A DNA stretch of 64,000 nt from Kitagawia praeruptora (Eukaryota > Streptophyta > Magnoliopsida > Apiales > Apiaceae), in assembly GCA_037693485.1 (NCBI GenBank), contig CM075351.1, positions 15,991,001 through 16,055,000 of the forward strand. Direction: 5' to 3'. A model generated the notes under the pieces. The model saw nothing but the letters and a program-made list of their open reading frames with translations. It ran no database searches and had not been told where the DNA came from. This document shows positions 46,261-57,054 of the stretch, in pieces. A program made the translations under genes and the position numbers. Numbering within the stretch: the stretch's first letter is position 1; each line of letters begins with the position of its first letter.

Positions 46261-49200
46261 ATAACAAACAACACAAACTCTCTATCCGTTCGATCAATCC
46301 TTGAGAAGGATAGATTGAAGGAGGATCTGAAGAAGAAGAAGGCTCAACAAGCTTCTACTTCAGGAATATATGTTATAGAAGTCAATCTGTCTACTTCTAC
46401 ATCTTGGGTATTGGATACTGGATGTGCTTCACACATTTGTATAAATGTGAAGGAACTGCAGAGAAGTAGGACTTTGGCTAAGGGAGAAGTGGACCTACGA
46501 GTAGGCAATGGAGCAAGAGTTGCTGCTTTAGCCGTAGGAACTTATTATTTATCTTTGCCCTCTGGGCTTGTTTTAGAACTTGAAGACTGTTTTTACGTGC
46601 CTGCGATTCGCAGAAACATTATTTATGTTTCTTGTTTAGACAATAAAGGTTTTTCGTTTATAATAAAGAAAATAGTTGCTCTTTTGCTTTGAATGATTTA
46701 ACCTATGGTGTTGTGCGTTTATTTAATGGTTTATATGTTCTTGATTTAGATAATCCTCTCTATAACATAGAAAACAAACGACTTAAAGTTAATGACTCAA
46801 ATCAAACATACCTCTGGCATTGTCGTCTAGGACATATAAATGAGAAACGCATATCCAAATTACATAAGGATGGATACTTGGATAAGTTTGATTTTGAATC
46901 ATACGAAAAATGCGAATCTTGTTTGCTTGGTAAGATGACTAAAGCCCCTTTTACTGGTAAGGGTCAAAGGGCCACTGGACGTTTGGAGCTAATACATAGT
47001 GATGTATGTGGCCCAATGCGTGTGATGGCTAGAGGAGGCTACTACTACTTCATAACATTTACTGATGACTTCAGTAGATATGGATATGTGTATCTTATGA
47101 AGAATAAATCCGATTCTTTTGAAAAATTCAAAGAATACAAGGCTGAATAGGCGGAGGTGCAAGTATTAAACTCTTACGATCCGATCGTGGGGGTGAATAC
47201 TTAAGCACCGAATTTAAAGAGTATTTAAAAGAGTGTGGTATTGTATCACAACTCACTCCGCCAGGTACACCTCAATGGAACGGAGTTTCAGAGAGGAGAA
47301 ATCGTACCCTGTTAGACATGGTACGATCAATGATGAGTCATGCAGATCTTCCAATAAGTTTCTGGGGTTATGCTCTAGAAACAACGGCTTTCACACTTAA
47401 CCGTGTTCCAACCAAGAAGGTTCAAAAGACTCCATATGAGATATGGGAGGAGAAACGGTCAAGCATGAACTTTATGAAAGTTTGTGGATGCAAGGCGTTT
47501 GTAAAACGTCAAGTATCTGACAAGCTTGGACCTAAATCCGAAGAGTGCAATTTTGTGGGATACCCTAATTAAACAAAGGCGTATTATTTTTATAGTCCTT
47601 CTGAGCAGAAAGTGTTCATTGCTCGAGATGCTGTCTTCATGGAAAAGGATTTAGTTTCCAAAAGAGACAGTGGGAGAACTATAGATCTCGATGAAGATCG
47701 AGAACCACAAAATAGCATTGAACCTGAGGTGGAACAAGAGTAGAATAACGATAATTCTCAAGAAACACAGGTTGTTCGTAGATCTGGTAGAATTCGCCAT
47801 GAGCCAGAGAGATATGGATTTCTTATGACTCAATGTGGGGATTTGATGCTCATAGATGAAGATGATCCTCTCACATATCAAGATGCTATGAACAGTCCAG
47901 ACTCTAAGAGATGGCTTGAAGCCATGAAATCCGAGATGGATTCCATGTATGAAAACCAAGTTTGGGATTTGGTTGATCCACCTGAAGGGGTAAAACCCGT
48001 AGGGTGCAAGTGGGTTTTCAAGAAGAAAACTGACATGGAAGGAAATGTTCAGACCTATAAAGCAAGACTGGTTGCGAAAGGGTTCAAACATATTCATGGT
48101 ATTGACTATGATGAAACTTTCTCATCAGTTGCCATGGTCAAGTCCATACGGATTTTGCTTGCAATTGCAGCATTCCATGATTACGAAATCTGGCAAATGG
48201 ATGTCAAAATAGCTTTCCTTAATGGGAGCCTTAAAGAGGATGTGTACATGACACAACCTGAAGGTTTTGTCGATCCAAGGAATGTTGGCAAGGTATGTAA
48301 ATTACGTCGATCCATTTATGGATTGAAGCAAGCCTCTAGGAGATGGAATATTCGTTTTGATGAAATAGTCAAGGAGTATGGCTTTATTCAAAATGAGGAT
48401 GAACCTTGTGTTTACAAGAAGGTTAGTGGGAGCCATGTGGCATTCATAGTACTGTATGTTGATGACATACTACTAATGGGGAATGACATACCTTCTCTAA
48501 AGGCTGTTAAGACTTGGTTAGGGAGCAATTTCTCTATGAAAGACTTAGGAGAGGCAACCTACATTCTAGGAATGAGGATCTATAGAGATAGATCTAAAAG
48601 GATGATCGGTCTAAGTCAGAGTACATACATTGATAAGGTTTTGCATCGTTTTGGTATGCAAAATGCTAAAAGGGGATATGTCCCTGTGTCTCAAGGAATA
48701 ACAATTTCTAAAGACCAGTGGCCGAAATCATTAGATGAGAAGGACCACATGAATAAAGTTCCATATGCATCAGCAATTGGATCTATCATGTATGCAATGG
48801 TATGTACTCGCCCCGATGTTTCGTATGCTTTGAGCATAACGAGCAGATACCAGTCTATTCCAGGTGAAGGTCACTGGATGACAGTCAAGAATATTCTAAA
48901 GTACCTGAAAAGGACTAAAGATTCATTCTTGGTGTATGGAGGAGAGGAGAAACTGGTTGTAAAAGGTTACACCGATGCAAGTTTCTAAACAGACAGGGAT
49001 GATACTGTATCACAGTCTGGTTTTGTGTTTTGTCTAAATGGAGGTGCTGTAAGCTGGAAGAGTTCAAAGCAAGAAACAGTAGCTGATTCTACAATGGAGG
49101 CTGAGTACATTGCAGCTTGTGAAGCGGCTAAGGAGGCAGTTTGGATTCGAAAATTCATTTCTGATTTGGAAGTGGTTCCATCGATTGCAGATCCCATTGA

Positions 49201-49444
49201 TCAATACTGCGATAATAATGGGGCCATCGCACAGGCTAGAGAGCCTAGATCGCACTCCCGATCCAAACATCTACTCAGAAGATATCACCTCATACGAGAG
49301 ATTAATGAAAGGGGTGAAATACATATATGTAAAGTGCATACAAATGATAACATTGCAGACCCACTGACCAAAGGCCTGTCGCAGCAAAAGCATGACGGTC
49401 ACACTAGTTCCATAGGTATTAGATACATGGGTGATTGGCTCTAG
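46261..49444 (+). pseudogene. Copia gag-less pol, copy 2 (broken)
   Basis: Same protein and same gag deletion junction (LEKDRLKEDLKKKKAQQ) as copy 1, but the start codon is ATA. Protease (LDTGCASHI) is kept. The integrase zinc region is intact here (EKCESC). Lesions differ from copy 1: one-base deletion near 46672, 13-base deletion near 47147, TAA at 47570, TAG at 47741, TAA at 48986. The frame 47825-48988 holds a nearly full RT with YVDDILLMGND. RNase H resumes at 49025 and ends at 49444 (GIRYMGDWL). Where one copy is broken the other is usually open. Confidence 0.9.
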
Positions 49445-49446
49445 TG

Positions 49447-49458
49447 CAAGTGGGAGAT
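49447..49458 (+). other. Polypurine tract, Copia array copy 2
   Basis: CAAGTGGGAGAT, identical to copy 1, directly before LTR-3. Confidence 0.85.
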
Positions 49459-50400
49459 TGTTAGTGTAGGTGCCCTAGAGGCAATACATTGTTTCTCGAA
49501 TAAATCTTATGTCATTTGATTATTAAATAAATGTATTTATTATGACTCTAATTACTGCGATATGTGTTAGCATAATAAATGTCCTTAGAATAATGATACA
49601 CATTATATAGTTTAAGTTTACAACTTGAATTTGAGATTATATAATATATATCATATTCTTAAAGGTCCATAGTCGAGTATTATTATACAGGACAATAATA
49701 ATACATAAATAGACTAGTATGTTTTTGACTGATAACCACATCTCATTGGTTATAAGTATGGAGATACTAAAGTCAATACATAGGTACATGTAGGGTACAT
49801 GGTACTGGACAGACCCACCGTGAGATTCTTCATGTTAATTAAGTCATAAGAAAGACTCACAGTGATAATGGTGTAATGATCCTTTGACTTGAGATCATTA
49901 TATTTCTATACGAGGATAATATACTTTGACTACATTAAAAGTTACCTTTGACCGGGTAATGATAAAAGTGGACATCGGGTATATTGTGAATCGTATGAGA
50001 AATATGAATGATAGATAAAGGATTTAACCCTCCTATCAGATAGGAGAGATATTATTGGCCTCTTGATTGAGTGAGACTATAAAATGCATGGTCGTGCTCA
50101 AATAATGATTTGTTATTAATAGTCTACTCATGGATCAAGTAAACCCGGATTAAATTATGAAGAGGATGACAATAAACATGCCTCGAGTTTAATCTATAAT
50201 ATTTGGTTAAATGGATTATATTACACGGGAACATTAATCACAAAAGGTTTATCGAATCACGATTTAATTGTTATTTAATTGGGTAGCAATGATGTATTAC
50301 TAGATACCGCTCATTGTTTATAATTTTATTGGAGAATAAAATTATTGCCAAAATAAATAATAACCTACAGGGTCACACACATAGAACATTTTAAAGGAAG

Positions 50401-50584
50401 AATTAATTTAAATTATGAATTTAAATTAATTAATGATAAGTTGGATTTTATTATATTAATTAAGTGGAACTTAATTAAGCTATAATAAAATACAAAGATA
50501 TATGAGATATGATTTTAATAATTAAGTTTGACTTAATTATTATTTATTTGAATAATAGAATTAGATTTTATTATTTAAATAAAT
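50401..50584. repeat. Four consecutive inverted repeats in Copia U3
   Basis: a: 50401-50431, 14-bp perfect arms, 3-nt loop. b: 50446-50490, 20 bp of pairing with a 2-nt bulge and 3-nt loop gga. c: 50517-50541, 10-bp arms, loop tttga. d: 50542-50584, 16 bp with one G-T, loop of 11. All lie 50-230 bases upstream of the TATA box. LTR-1 and LTR-2 have them too; in LTR-1 repeat b has a mismatch. Confidence 0.85.
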
Positions 50585-50632
50585 CATATTTGGGCTAGGT
50601 TTTTGACAAGGGTTTTTGGCTTTATATTATCC

Positions 50633-50642
50633 TATATATAAA
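50633..50642 (+). promoter_or_regulatory. TATA box of the Copia LTR
   Basis: TATATATAAA in all three LTRs (about 29853, 43682 and here). It is followed about 65 bases later by aaaaccctaaaaac, a telo-box-like word common near plant transcription starts. The transcript probably starts between them. Confidence 0.7.
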
Positions 50643-52549
50643 GATATGGAAAAAAAAGGATTTTGTACGTGAAAATCAGTAGAGCAGCATCCCAAAAACC
50701 AAAACCCTAAAAACTAGATCTCATATTTTCATTGGAAGCTAGTACCTCCCTTCCGAACAAGAATCGTTCTTGGAGTGTTCGTGTGGATACCGTAGAGGAG
50801 GCTTCGAGGAGGAGCGTTTAGAATCGTGAAAGCTAGGATCTTTTTGGCATCCAATACGTAAAGCTTCATAAAAAGGTAAACATATTCTTACTACCATGAT
50901 TATCTAGCATTAAACATGGATCCCGGGATTGGAATTCGATTTAATTTTAAAGTTTCCGTTGCGTTTTGATGCTCGAATTCCAACATAATAAGCATTGACA
51001 TATATATTTTCGTATTACAATATAAATACACTTTTTTGTTTATAACATATTAAAATTTAAATATTTTTTATGCTAGATCCAACGGTTTTCATCTATTTAT
51101 TTTAAGATATTTGTCGTCAAGAGGTCCAGACTACCGATTATCAAAGTTTTAGACAAAATCCCTCTTACACTTATTATTAAAATTGTATTTGGTTGTTAGT
51201 AGAACCATCTTCAAATAATTATAAGGGTATTTTGATAATCAAAACGAATTATAAGTAGAATTCATAAATCAAATAAAATTTTCAGCGTAAAAAATCGTCA
51301 ATTTTTTCTCTTTTTTCCTTCTACGTAGATTTAATTAGAAAAAAATTATTAAACCATCACCAACTTAAAGATTATTTTGTTAATTTCACGTGGGCCGTAA
51401 TTGTCCAAATTAAATTTTAAGAATTCAAGATAGAGTACAAATATTAAATCGAGCGTGTAAAACTTATATATATATCAATTTTTAATAAAAATTTGTTATG
51501 TAAATTAATAACTTATAAAATTAGAATATATATAATGTAATTAAAGATATTAAAAAAGGAGTCGTGCGTTGCACGGGTTATAATCTATTTATATATAATA
51601 AGCATAATAGAGATCTTATCCATAATTTTCGTCACTGTACTACAAAAATAATATCAACCATGGAATCTAATTTTTAAAAAGAGAAAATTAAAAAATAGAC
51701 GATCAAGATTATATCATATTAAAAGAGAAAATTAAAATCTAAAAAGGATATGATTAGAAAATGTTGCCTTATAAGTGAATTTTAAAAATAAAATTATAAT
51801 TTAAAAGCGATATAATTAGAAAAGATTGCATTGGAACTGAATTTTAAAAAAAGTTATAATTTGAAAAAGGATATAATTAAAAAAAGTTGCATTAGAATTA
51901 AATTTTATTTATTTTTTATTATTAAAAAATATTCATATTTACTATATGGGCTTTATCTTGAGATCTATAAATCAGATTTGGATGATTTTACAATTCACGC
52001 GAAACTTATAGAATTATCTTTAATTTATTGATGATTTAAGAATTATTATTCAAATGGAAACACCAACGGTTTTCATCTATTTATTTTAAAATTCAACGGT
52101 TCTTATTTATTTTGACCATACTACCAATTATCAAAGTTTTTGACAAAATCTCTCATACACTTATTATTAAAATTGTATTTTATTATTAGTAGAACTATCT
52201 TCAAATAATAACAAGGGTATTTTGAAAATCAAAACGAATTATAAGTATAATTCATAAATCGAATAGAATTTTCAATGTAAAAAAGCGCCAATTTCTTTTC
52301 TTATTTGTTTCTGAGTAGGTTTAATCGGAAAATAATTGTTAAATTATCACTAAATTAAAGATTTTTTTGTTAATTTCACGTGTGCTGTAAAATCTTTCAA
52401 ATCAAATTGTAATAATTCAAGGTAGAGTACAAATATTAAATCGAAAGTGTAAAATCTTATGTATTATCAACTTTTTAACAATAATTTTATATGTAAATTA
52501 ATAACATATAAAATTAAAAAAAGTAAAATTATTTTAAAATTCAAAAAAG

Positions 52550-54083
52550 TGATAAGTGGATTTTATATCCACTTGGAATGCTTCGTATCGGCTTGAATTG
52601 ATGACTTGAACTCAAGTATGTGGTGTTTTTGATGTGTTTTTAGTGAATTTGTGCAGGAATAAGAGTCGGATGTGGGATGATGTTTTCCATGCTTAAATGG
52701 TGGGTTTTGAGCTAAAAGAATAATAGTACATCAAATTGTGAGAGAGCCGGAAGAAACGGAATGAAAATCGGAGTTAAAACGAAGAAAATAGAGCAAAATC
52801 AGCCAAAATCAGCTCCCAGCAGCCAAAGGAGCGCAGCCAGCGCTATGAACAGTAGCTACAGCGCAGCCAGCGCTCCACCAGCGCAGCCAGCGCGCGTAAA
52901 AATTCTGCCAGATTTCGGATTTTTGTTTTGGCCATATCTTGAGTTCTACAACTCCGTTTGAGGCCCGTAAGCAGTCCACGCGAAGATAACGAGATTTTCT
53001 ATCATTCTAAAGTGGTCCAGAGGCCCAATTGCAGCTGGAACGTTCCAGAATTAATGAAGGAAAGACAGCTGCGAATTTCCCTTTAAATCAGCATCAGTTT
53101 AGGAAACGTACTTCTATTATAATTCTGATTTGGTATTTTCTTGTTGGGCAAGATGTCTAGAGCCTATATAAACACATCCAACCCTTGTAAAATAAGATCA
53201 TCATCATAATCATCATTAGGAGTAGAATTATTACATATCAATTACTTAGTTTTATTTGTATCTTTTCATACTTTGTTTTTATCATGGTTTCATCAGATCC
53301 CATGATGACGAGAGGTTCAATTATGAGCTAATCGTTGTCATGGGATTCTAACGGATTTATTTATGGAGCTTTAGTATCTTGATTGCTTTAAAGATCTGTG
53401 TGTGATGTATATCTGATATCCTCGTATGGTTATGCTTAATTGTTAGATGCGTAGCTAACATCTAATTTGTTAATCTCTTGTGAAGTGAAAGTGGATCTTG
53501 AGATTTAGAACTTGTCATGCTAGCATAGGTTCATGATTGTTATCAACATGATTCGTAGTATGAGATGAGAATACTTATATTGCCCTATGTGATCTTTATG
53601 GATAACTTGCTCTTCAACCGTTATGTTTTCAAATTCTATAGACATATAGGGTCTAAGCATAATTGGTGTCTATTCATCTTCTATCTCTTTTGTGGATGTA
53701 TGTTTAGTTTGGTATGCGTATGCTGACAGGTAGCGTATACTTGTTTCGTGTTATCCGATCAGATATCATAACCATTGCATATAGTGATTAAAGGCGTCAG
53801 ATCTAAGCAAAGTATTTAATGAAGTTAGGATTCCATGTTTTCTCTTGCAGAAGTAATTCGATTCCAATTCTCGTTAGTTAGTTAATTCTTAGCTTGTTAA
53901 TTTAATTCTTAGTTAATTTAGTTTATTAAACCCAAAATTGTTATTTGTCTTAGCAGTGAATAATAATCATACATTGTTGCATAGGTACTAAACTGAATTA
54001 AAAACCAGATCTCTGTGGGAACGAACTTGACTTATTCATATATTACTTGTGACCACGTACGCTTGCGTGATTTAGTGCAAACA
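52550..54083 (+). repeat. 5' LTR of the Athila derivative (1534 bp)
   Basis: TGATAAGTGGATTTTATATC…TTAGTGCAAACA. It holds three copies of AGCGCAGCCAGCGC(T) at 52830, 52860 and 52880, each a 5-bp stem (AGCGC/GCGCT, the last weaker) around AGCCA, strikingly GC-rich in this DNA. The ORF at 52761-52961 is a product of these words and is not called. Confidence 0.92.
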
Positions 54084-54089
54084 AGTTTT

Positions 54090-54107
54090 TGGCGCCGCTG
54101 CCGGGGA
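54090..54107 (+). other. Primer binding site of the Athila derivative
   Basis: TGGCGCCGCTGCCGGGGA, six bases after the LTR, is the tRNA-Asp-type PBS typical of Athila elements. Confidence 0.85.
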
Positions 54108-54233
54108 TCATCGGTGTTTAATTTTTAGTTTATGTGCTTGTCAATAGTGGTCGTTAGAGTTCACTGACTCGGATTTTTTTTTCTTATCTATCTTGTTTAG
54201 TTTGGTGTGTTTCAGGTACTTGAGTGTGTGAAG

Positions 54234-55163
54234 ATGGCATGTGAGGAGTTGCCATGGTGGGCATATTCGAGGACATCCATGCCTCAGCAATGTGAGCGGT
54301 GTTTGGGTGTTCATGATCCCTCACAATATTGTTACTACGGAGGAGTTGATCCATATGTCACTTATGAGGAGCAACCATATTTGCAATATCATCCTCAACA
54401 GTACCAGCAAGATGTTCCAGATATGTCATATGTCTTTGGTAGTGAAGAGTTTCAACATCAGTAATCTATTCCTACTTTTCAGTCAGACGAGGTTGATGAT
54501 TTGAAGGAGATTAGGAAGGAGATTAGGATGCTTGCAGAGAATAATGAGAAGCTTATCAAATCTATGGGGACATTAGCTGCTCAAGTTTTGAGTTTCCTTT
54601 AACAAGAGAAACAACAATGCATACAAGAGGCAATTCCAGAAAATAATGATGACTTGGAGCAAGGTACTGCATGCATAATTGAAGAAGACAAATTCCAAGA
54701 GGTGGTGAGTGTTCACAAGCCATGTGAGGAATTTGATCATGCTAGGATGGTGGATGATTTAGATAGGGCACTATTTGGGACAGACATTGATGAGCTGCAC
54801 AAATTTCGAGAAGTGGTATGTGCGTACCAAGAGGCTGAAGAACATGGGAAAGATGCAGGTCTTCTACTTGTCTCAGAATGTAAAGATGGAGGTAGCGTAT
54901 TAGAGCCAATGGAGGAAGTTCTCGTTGAGGAACCAAAGGCTTCAGCAACTTACATTTACCCTCCTCCATTATATTCAAGCGAAGCCCGTGAGTGTGTGTT
55001 GTTCTACAAATTGACAGATTTTGGGTCAGTATACGAAGGCATTGGAATAGGACATAGTTGTCATACGAATAGGCTAAGTGAGGAGAAAGGGCAGAAAGTG
55101 TGCTGCCGTGATGACGATGAAGTCTCACGAAGAGATGACCAGGCCAACTACTATCATCCATAA
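54234..55163 (+). pseudogene. Gag-like frame of the Athila derivative (two stops)
   Basis: One frame from ATG 54234 (MACEELPWWAYSRTSMPQQ) to 55163 with TAA at 54462-54464 and at 54600-54602. Early residues contain a knuckle-like CERCLGVHDPSQYC (C-x2-C-x3-H-x5-C), then a Tyr/Gln-rich stretch. A heptad-like helix follows (DDLKEIRKEIRMLAENNEKL, KSMGTLAAQVLSFL), and then an acidic C-terminus ending …RRDDQANYYHP. The domain order fits the C-terminal half of an Athila Gag; the N-terminal capsid part is missing. A possible splice acceptor (gtgtttcag) lies at 54207-54215. With two stops it is unlikely to make a full protein. Confidence 0.6.
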
Positions 55164-55177
55164 TGGAGGCTTGGAAG

Positions 55178-55228
55178 TAACGTCAAGCTATTGACGTTAA
55201 AGAAGCGCTTCTTGGGAGGCAACCCAAG
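55178..55228 (+). other. Two-hairpin motif, Athila derivative copy
   Basis: Hairpin I: TAACGTCAA (55178-55186) with TTGACGTTA (55191-55199), loop GCTA. Palindrome AAGCGCTT at 55203-55210. Hairpin II: CTTGGG (55211-55216) with CCCAAG (55223-55228), loop AGGCAA. Compared with Athila-1 one pair in each stem is changed on both sides and pairing is preserved. Confidence 0.78.
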
Positions 55229-55283
55229 GTATGTTTTCTACTATCCCTTGTATTACTTTCCATTCAATGCGGACATTGAATAT

Positions 55284-55299
55284 TTTAAGTTTGGGGGTG
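55284..55299 (+). repeat. Internal polypurine-tract duplicate, Athila derivative
   Basis: TTTAAGTTTGGGGGTG, identical to the real tract at 57039-57054, 1.76 kb upstream of it. The same arrangement occurs in Athila-1. Confidence 0.75.
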
Positions 55300-56194
55300 A
55301 GGTTTGGGGGATTAGTAGTTGTTGTTGTATTATGTGTTCATGTAGGATTTCATGCTTTGCATATTAGTAGTATTAAATTATGCATTTATGTTCGTGTTAT
55401 CTACGTTTGTTTCATATAGGACATTCTGTTTTTATTTTCGTATATCATGTGAGTTCATAATAGTTGCATTTGCACCCATGCTTGATAGGAATTTTGTGTT
55501 TTTGACGCTTTTGTTTGAGAAGTGATATGCTTTTTTCTTGTGCACACACATACACTAGTAAGTTGAAGCTAGTAGACTTATTGAATGTTATAAGTGATTA
55601 GAAGGACATGAATATGTGCAAGATGATTTAGTTTGCATGCTTTGAATACAAGTCGGTGCGTTTGAGAGATTTTTGCTTGGGATTGAGTATGTTTTTCCAC
55701 CAAGTGAGTTTTTGAGCCTTATTGCATATTTGTTGCAAATTATTCGTTTGCTTGAGTGTCCACGGATTGTTTGCATTGCTAGCAGTTGTTTGAGGTCTTT
55801 CTTGAAACGCATGACATTATTTGACGATTGAAATGATAAAGGCATTTAGGAATAACCACATATTTTCCCATATTACCATACCATGTTTACATGATCAATT
55901 AGTTAACCCGTTGAGCTTAATTCTATTTTTTTTTCGGTGACATACCACATTACTTGCCTAGACCTTTTTCTTGTATTGGCCTTACATTAATTTGAACCCA
56001 CATTGTCAAAGGCTAGTAGAGTGCTTAAGGGAGTAATAAGGTGTGCAAGGAGGGGTTTATTGTTGATCTTACTTTTGGAGGAAATATTGAAAATTGGGTT
56101 TGGTTGTTTGCTTCATAGTCGGCATGTGTAATAAAATCGTGGGATCATTGTTATTGTTTATATTATTGTTGCTTTAGCTCTCGGAAAAAAAGAA

Positions 56195-56225
<31 letters not shown>

Positions 56226-57038
56226 TATTATGAGAGCATGTTTGTGTTTGTTGCTATCCTATTTCAGTCGATTAGTCGAGTGTTTGTTTTGAGTAAAAAT
56301 TATGTGGGGGGGAAATAGGGTGTTGTGTATGATTTATTATGGTACTTACTAGCTTTTGACACTTCACCTGTTTTGGCTTATTTGACATACCTTGTCCCTA
56401 GCCCCGTTACAACCCAAATAAAGACCTTTTGATTATCGTCATTGATGTATGTTGTGTTAAGAGTTAGATTGATACCAAATGTCAAGCGTGTTTATGATTT
56501 TGTTGGAATTGAGTGATACACTTACCCTTGTTCTTGAGTGAATATTCTTTTGTGAGTGGATTGTGAGTGTTTGCTTGTTTTTGCGTATGAGATCCCGAGT
56601 TTTGTCTCAAAGATGTACTCCTGTAGGCTTAGCATGTTTACTAACTTATTCTTACATTTGACATGGGCTTGTGAGAACTTATGCATGTTCATTGAGTAGA
56701 CTATGTGAATACTTGCACTTTCGACACCAAGACATTGCGTACTTACTTTGATTCTTAAGTTGATATGGCATGAGAGGATTTGAAGGTATGGTAGGATATT
56801 AGTACTAGATTATTTGCATTTTCATTTAGTTGCATTCATGCATTGCATTGCATTAGGTTACATGGATTTTGTGGGTACATTCGCTATAGGCCCTCACGAG
56901 ACCTTACTCGTCCACTAGGACTGCCTAGGGTTTAAAGGGCTTGTTGCATATGCCAAATGCAACCGTGATCACCTACGGAAGTGGTACTAGTTAGTTAGTT
57001 AGTTAGTTGTAATTGTTATGCTTGAGGACAAGCATCGG
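55300..57038 (+). other. 3' noncoding region of the Athila derivative
   Basis: Collinear with 7575-8409 plus 12366-13277, and without the solo LTR, so it displays that element's empty site. A TA microsatellite (56203-56228) stands where Athila-1 has an A/G tract. No supported ORF (55588-55845 minus is discussed among the rejected items). Confidence 0.75.
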
Positions 57039-57054
57039 TTTAAGTTTGGGGGTG
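57039..57054 (+). other. Polypurine tract of the Athila derivative
   Basis: TTTAAGTTTGGGGGTG abuts the LTR terminus at 57055. Confidence 0.88.

Larger units (their letters stand above)
15120..50985 (+). mobile_element. Three-LTR tandem Copia array (LTR-int-LTR-int-LTR)
   Basis: LTR-1 (15120-16025 plus 29580-30205), internal domain 1 (30206-35658), LTR-2 (35659-36811 plus 43657-44033), internal domain 2 (44034-49458) and LTR-3 (49459-50985) follow one another in one orientation. The whole block is flanked by a single duplication taata (15115-15119, 50986-50990). LTR-1 and LTR-3 are 1527 bp and LTR-2 about 1525 bp once nested insertions are removed. Both internal domains share the same gag deletion but have independent stops and indels. 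The likely origin is unequal recombination between LTRs of one insertion or of sister copies. Confidence 0.92.
49459..50985 (+). repeat. LTR-3 of the Copia array (1527 bp, uninterrupted)
   Basis: TGTTAGTGTAGG…ATTCCAACA followed by the TSD taata. It is the only intact LTR of the array and shows the empty sites of both N1 (at 50363) and C2 (at 50611). Confidence 0.93.
15105..51583 (+). mobile_element. Helitron-like unit H1 (about 610 bp) split by the Copia array
   Basis: The left 15 bases (ccttatatataata) and the right part (50991-51583) join across the Copia array and its TSD taata. The right end has the hairpin TCGTGC-gtt-GCACGG (51562-51576) followed by GTTATAA. Its last 500 bases match the 3' ends of H2 and H3. 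It is non-autonomous, with no Rep or helicase. Confidence 0.55.

Noticed and set aside
50700..50715. aaaaccctaaaaac as a telomere-like repeat
   Set aside because: Single unit only, in a promoter position; better read as a telo-box-like element of the LTR.
52761..52961. 66-aa ORF in the Athila derivative LTRs (also 57266-57466)
   Set aside because: Its Ser/Ala-rich core is the GC-rich repeated word, and the frame is not seen in the older Athila-1 LTR.
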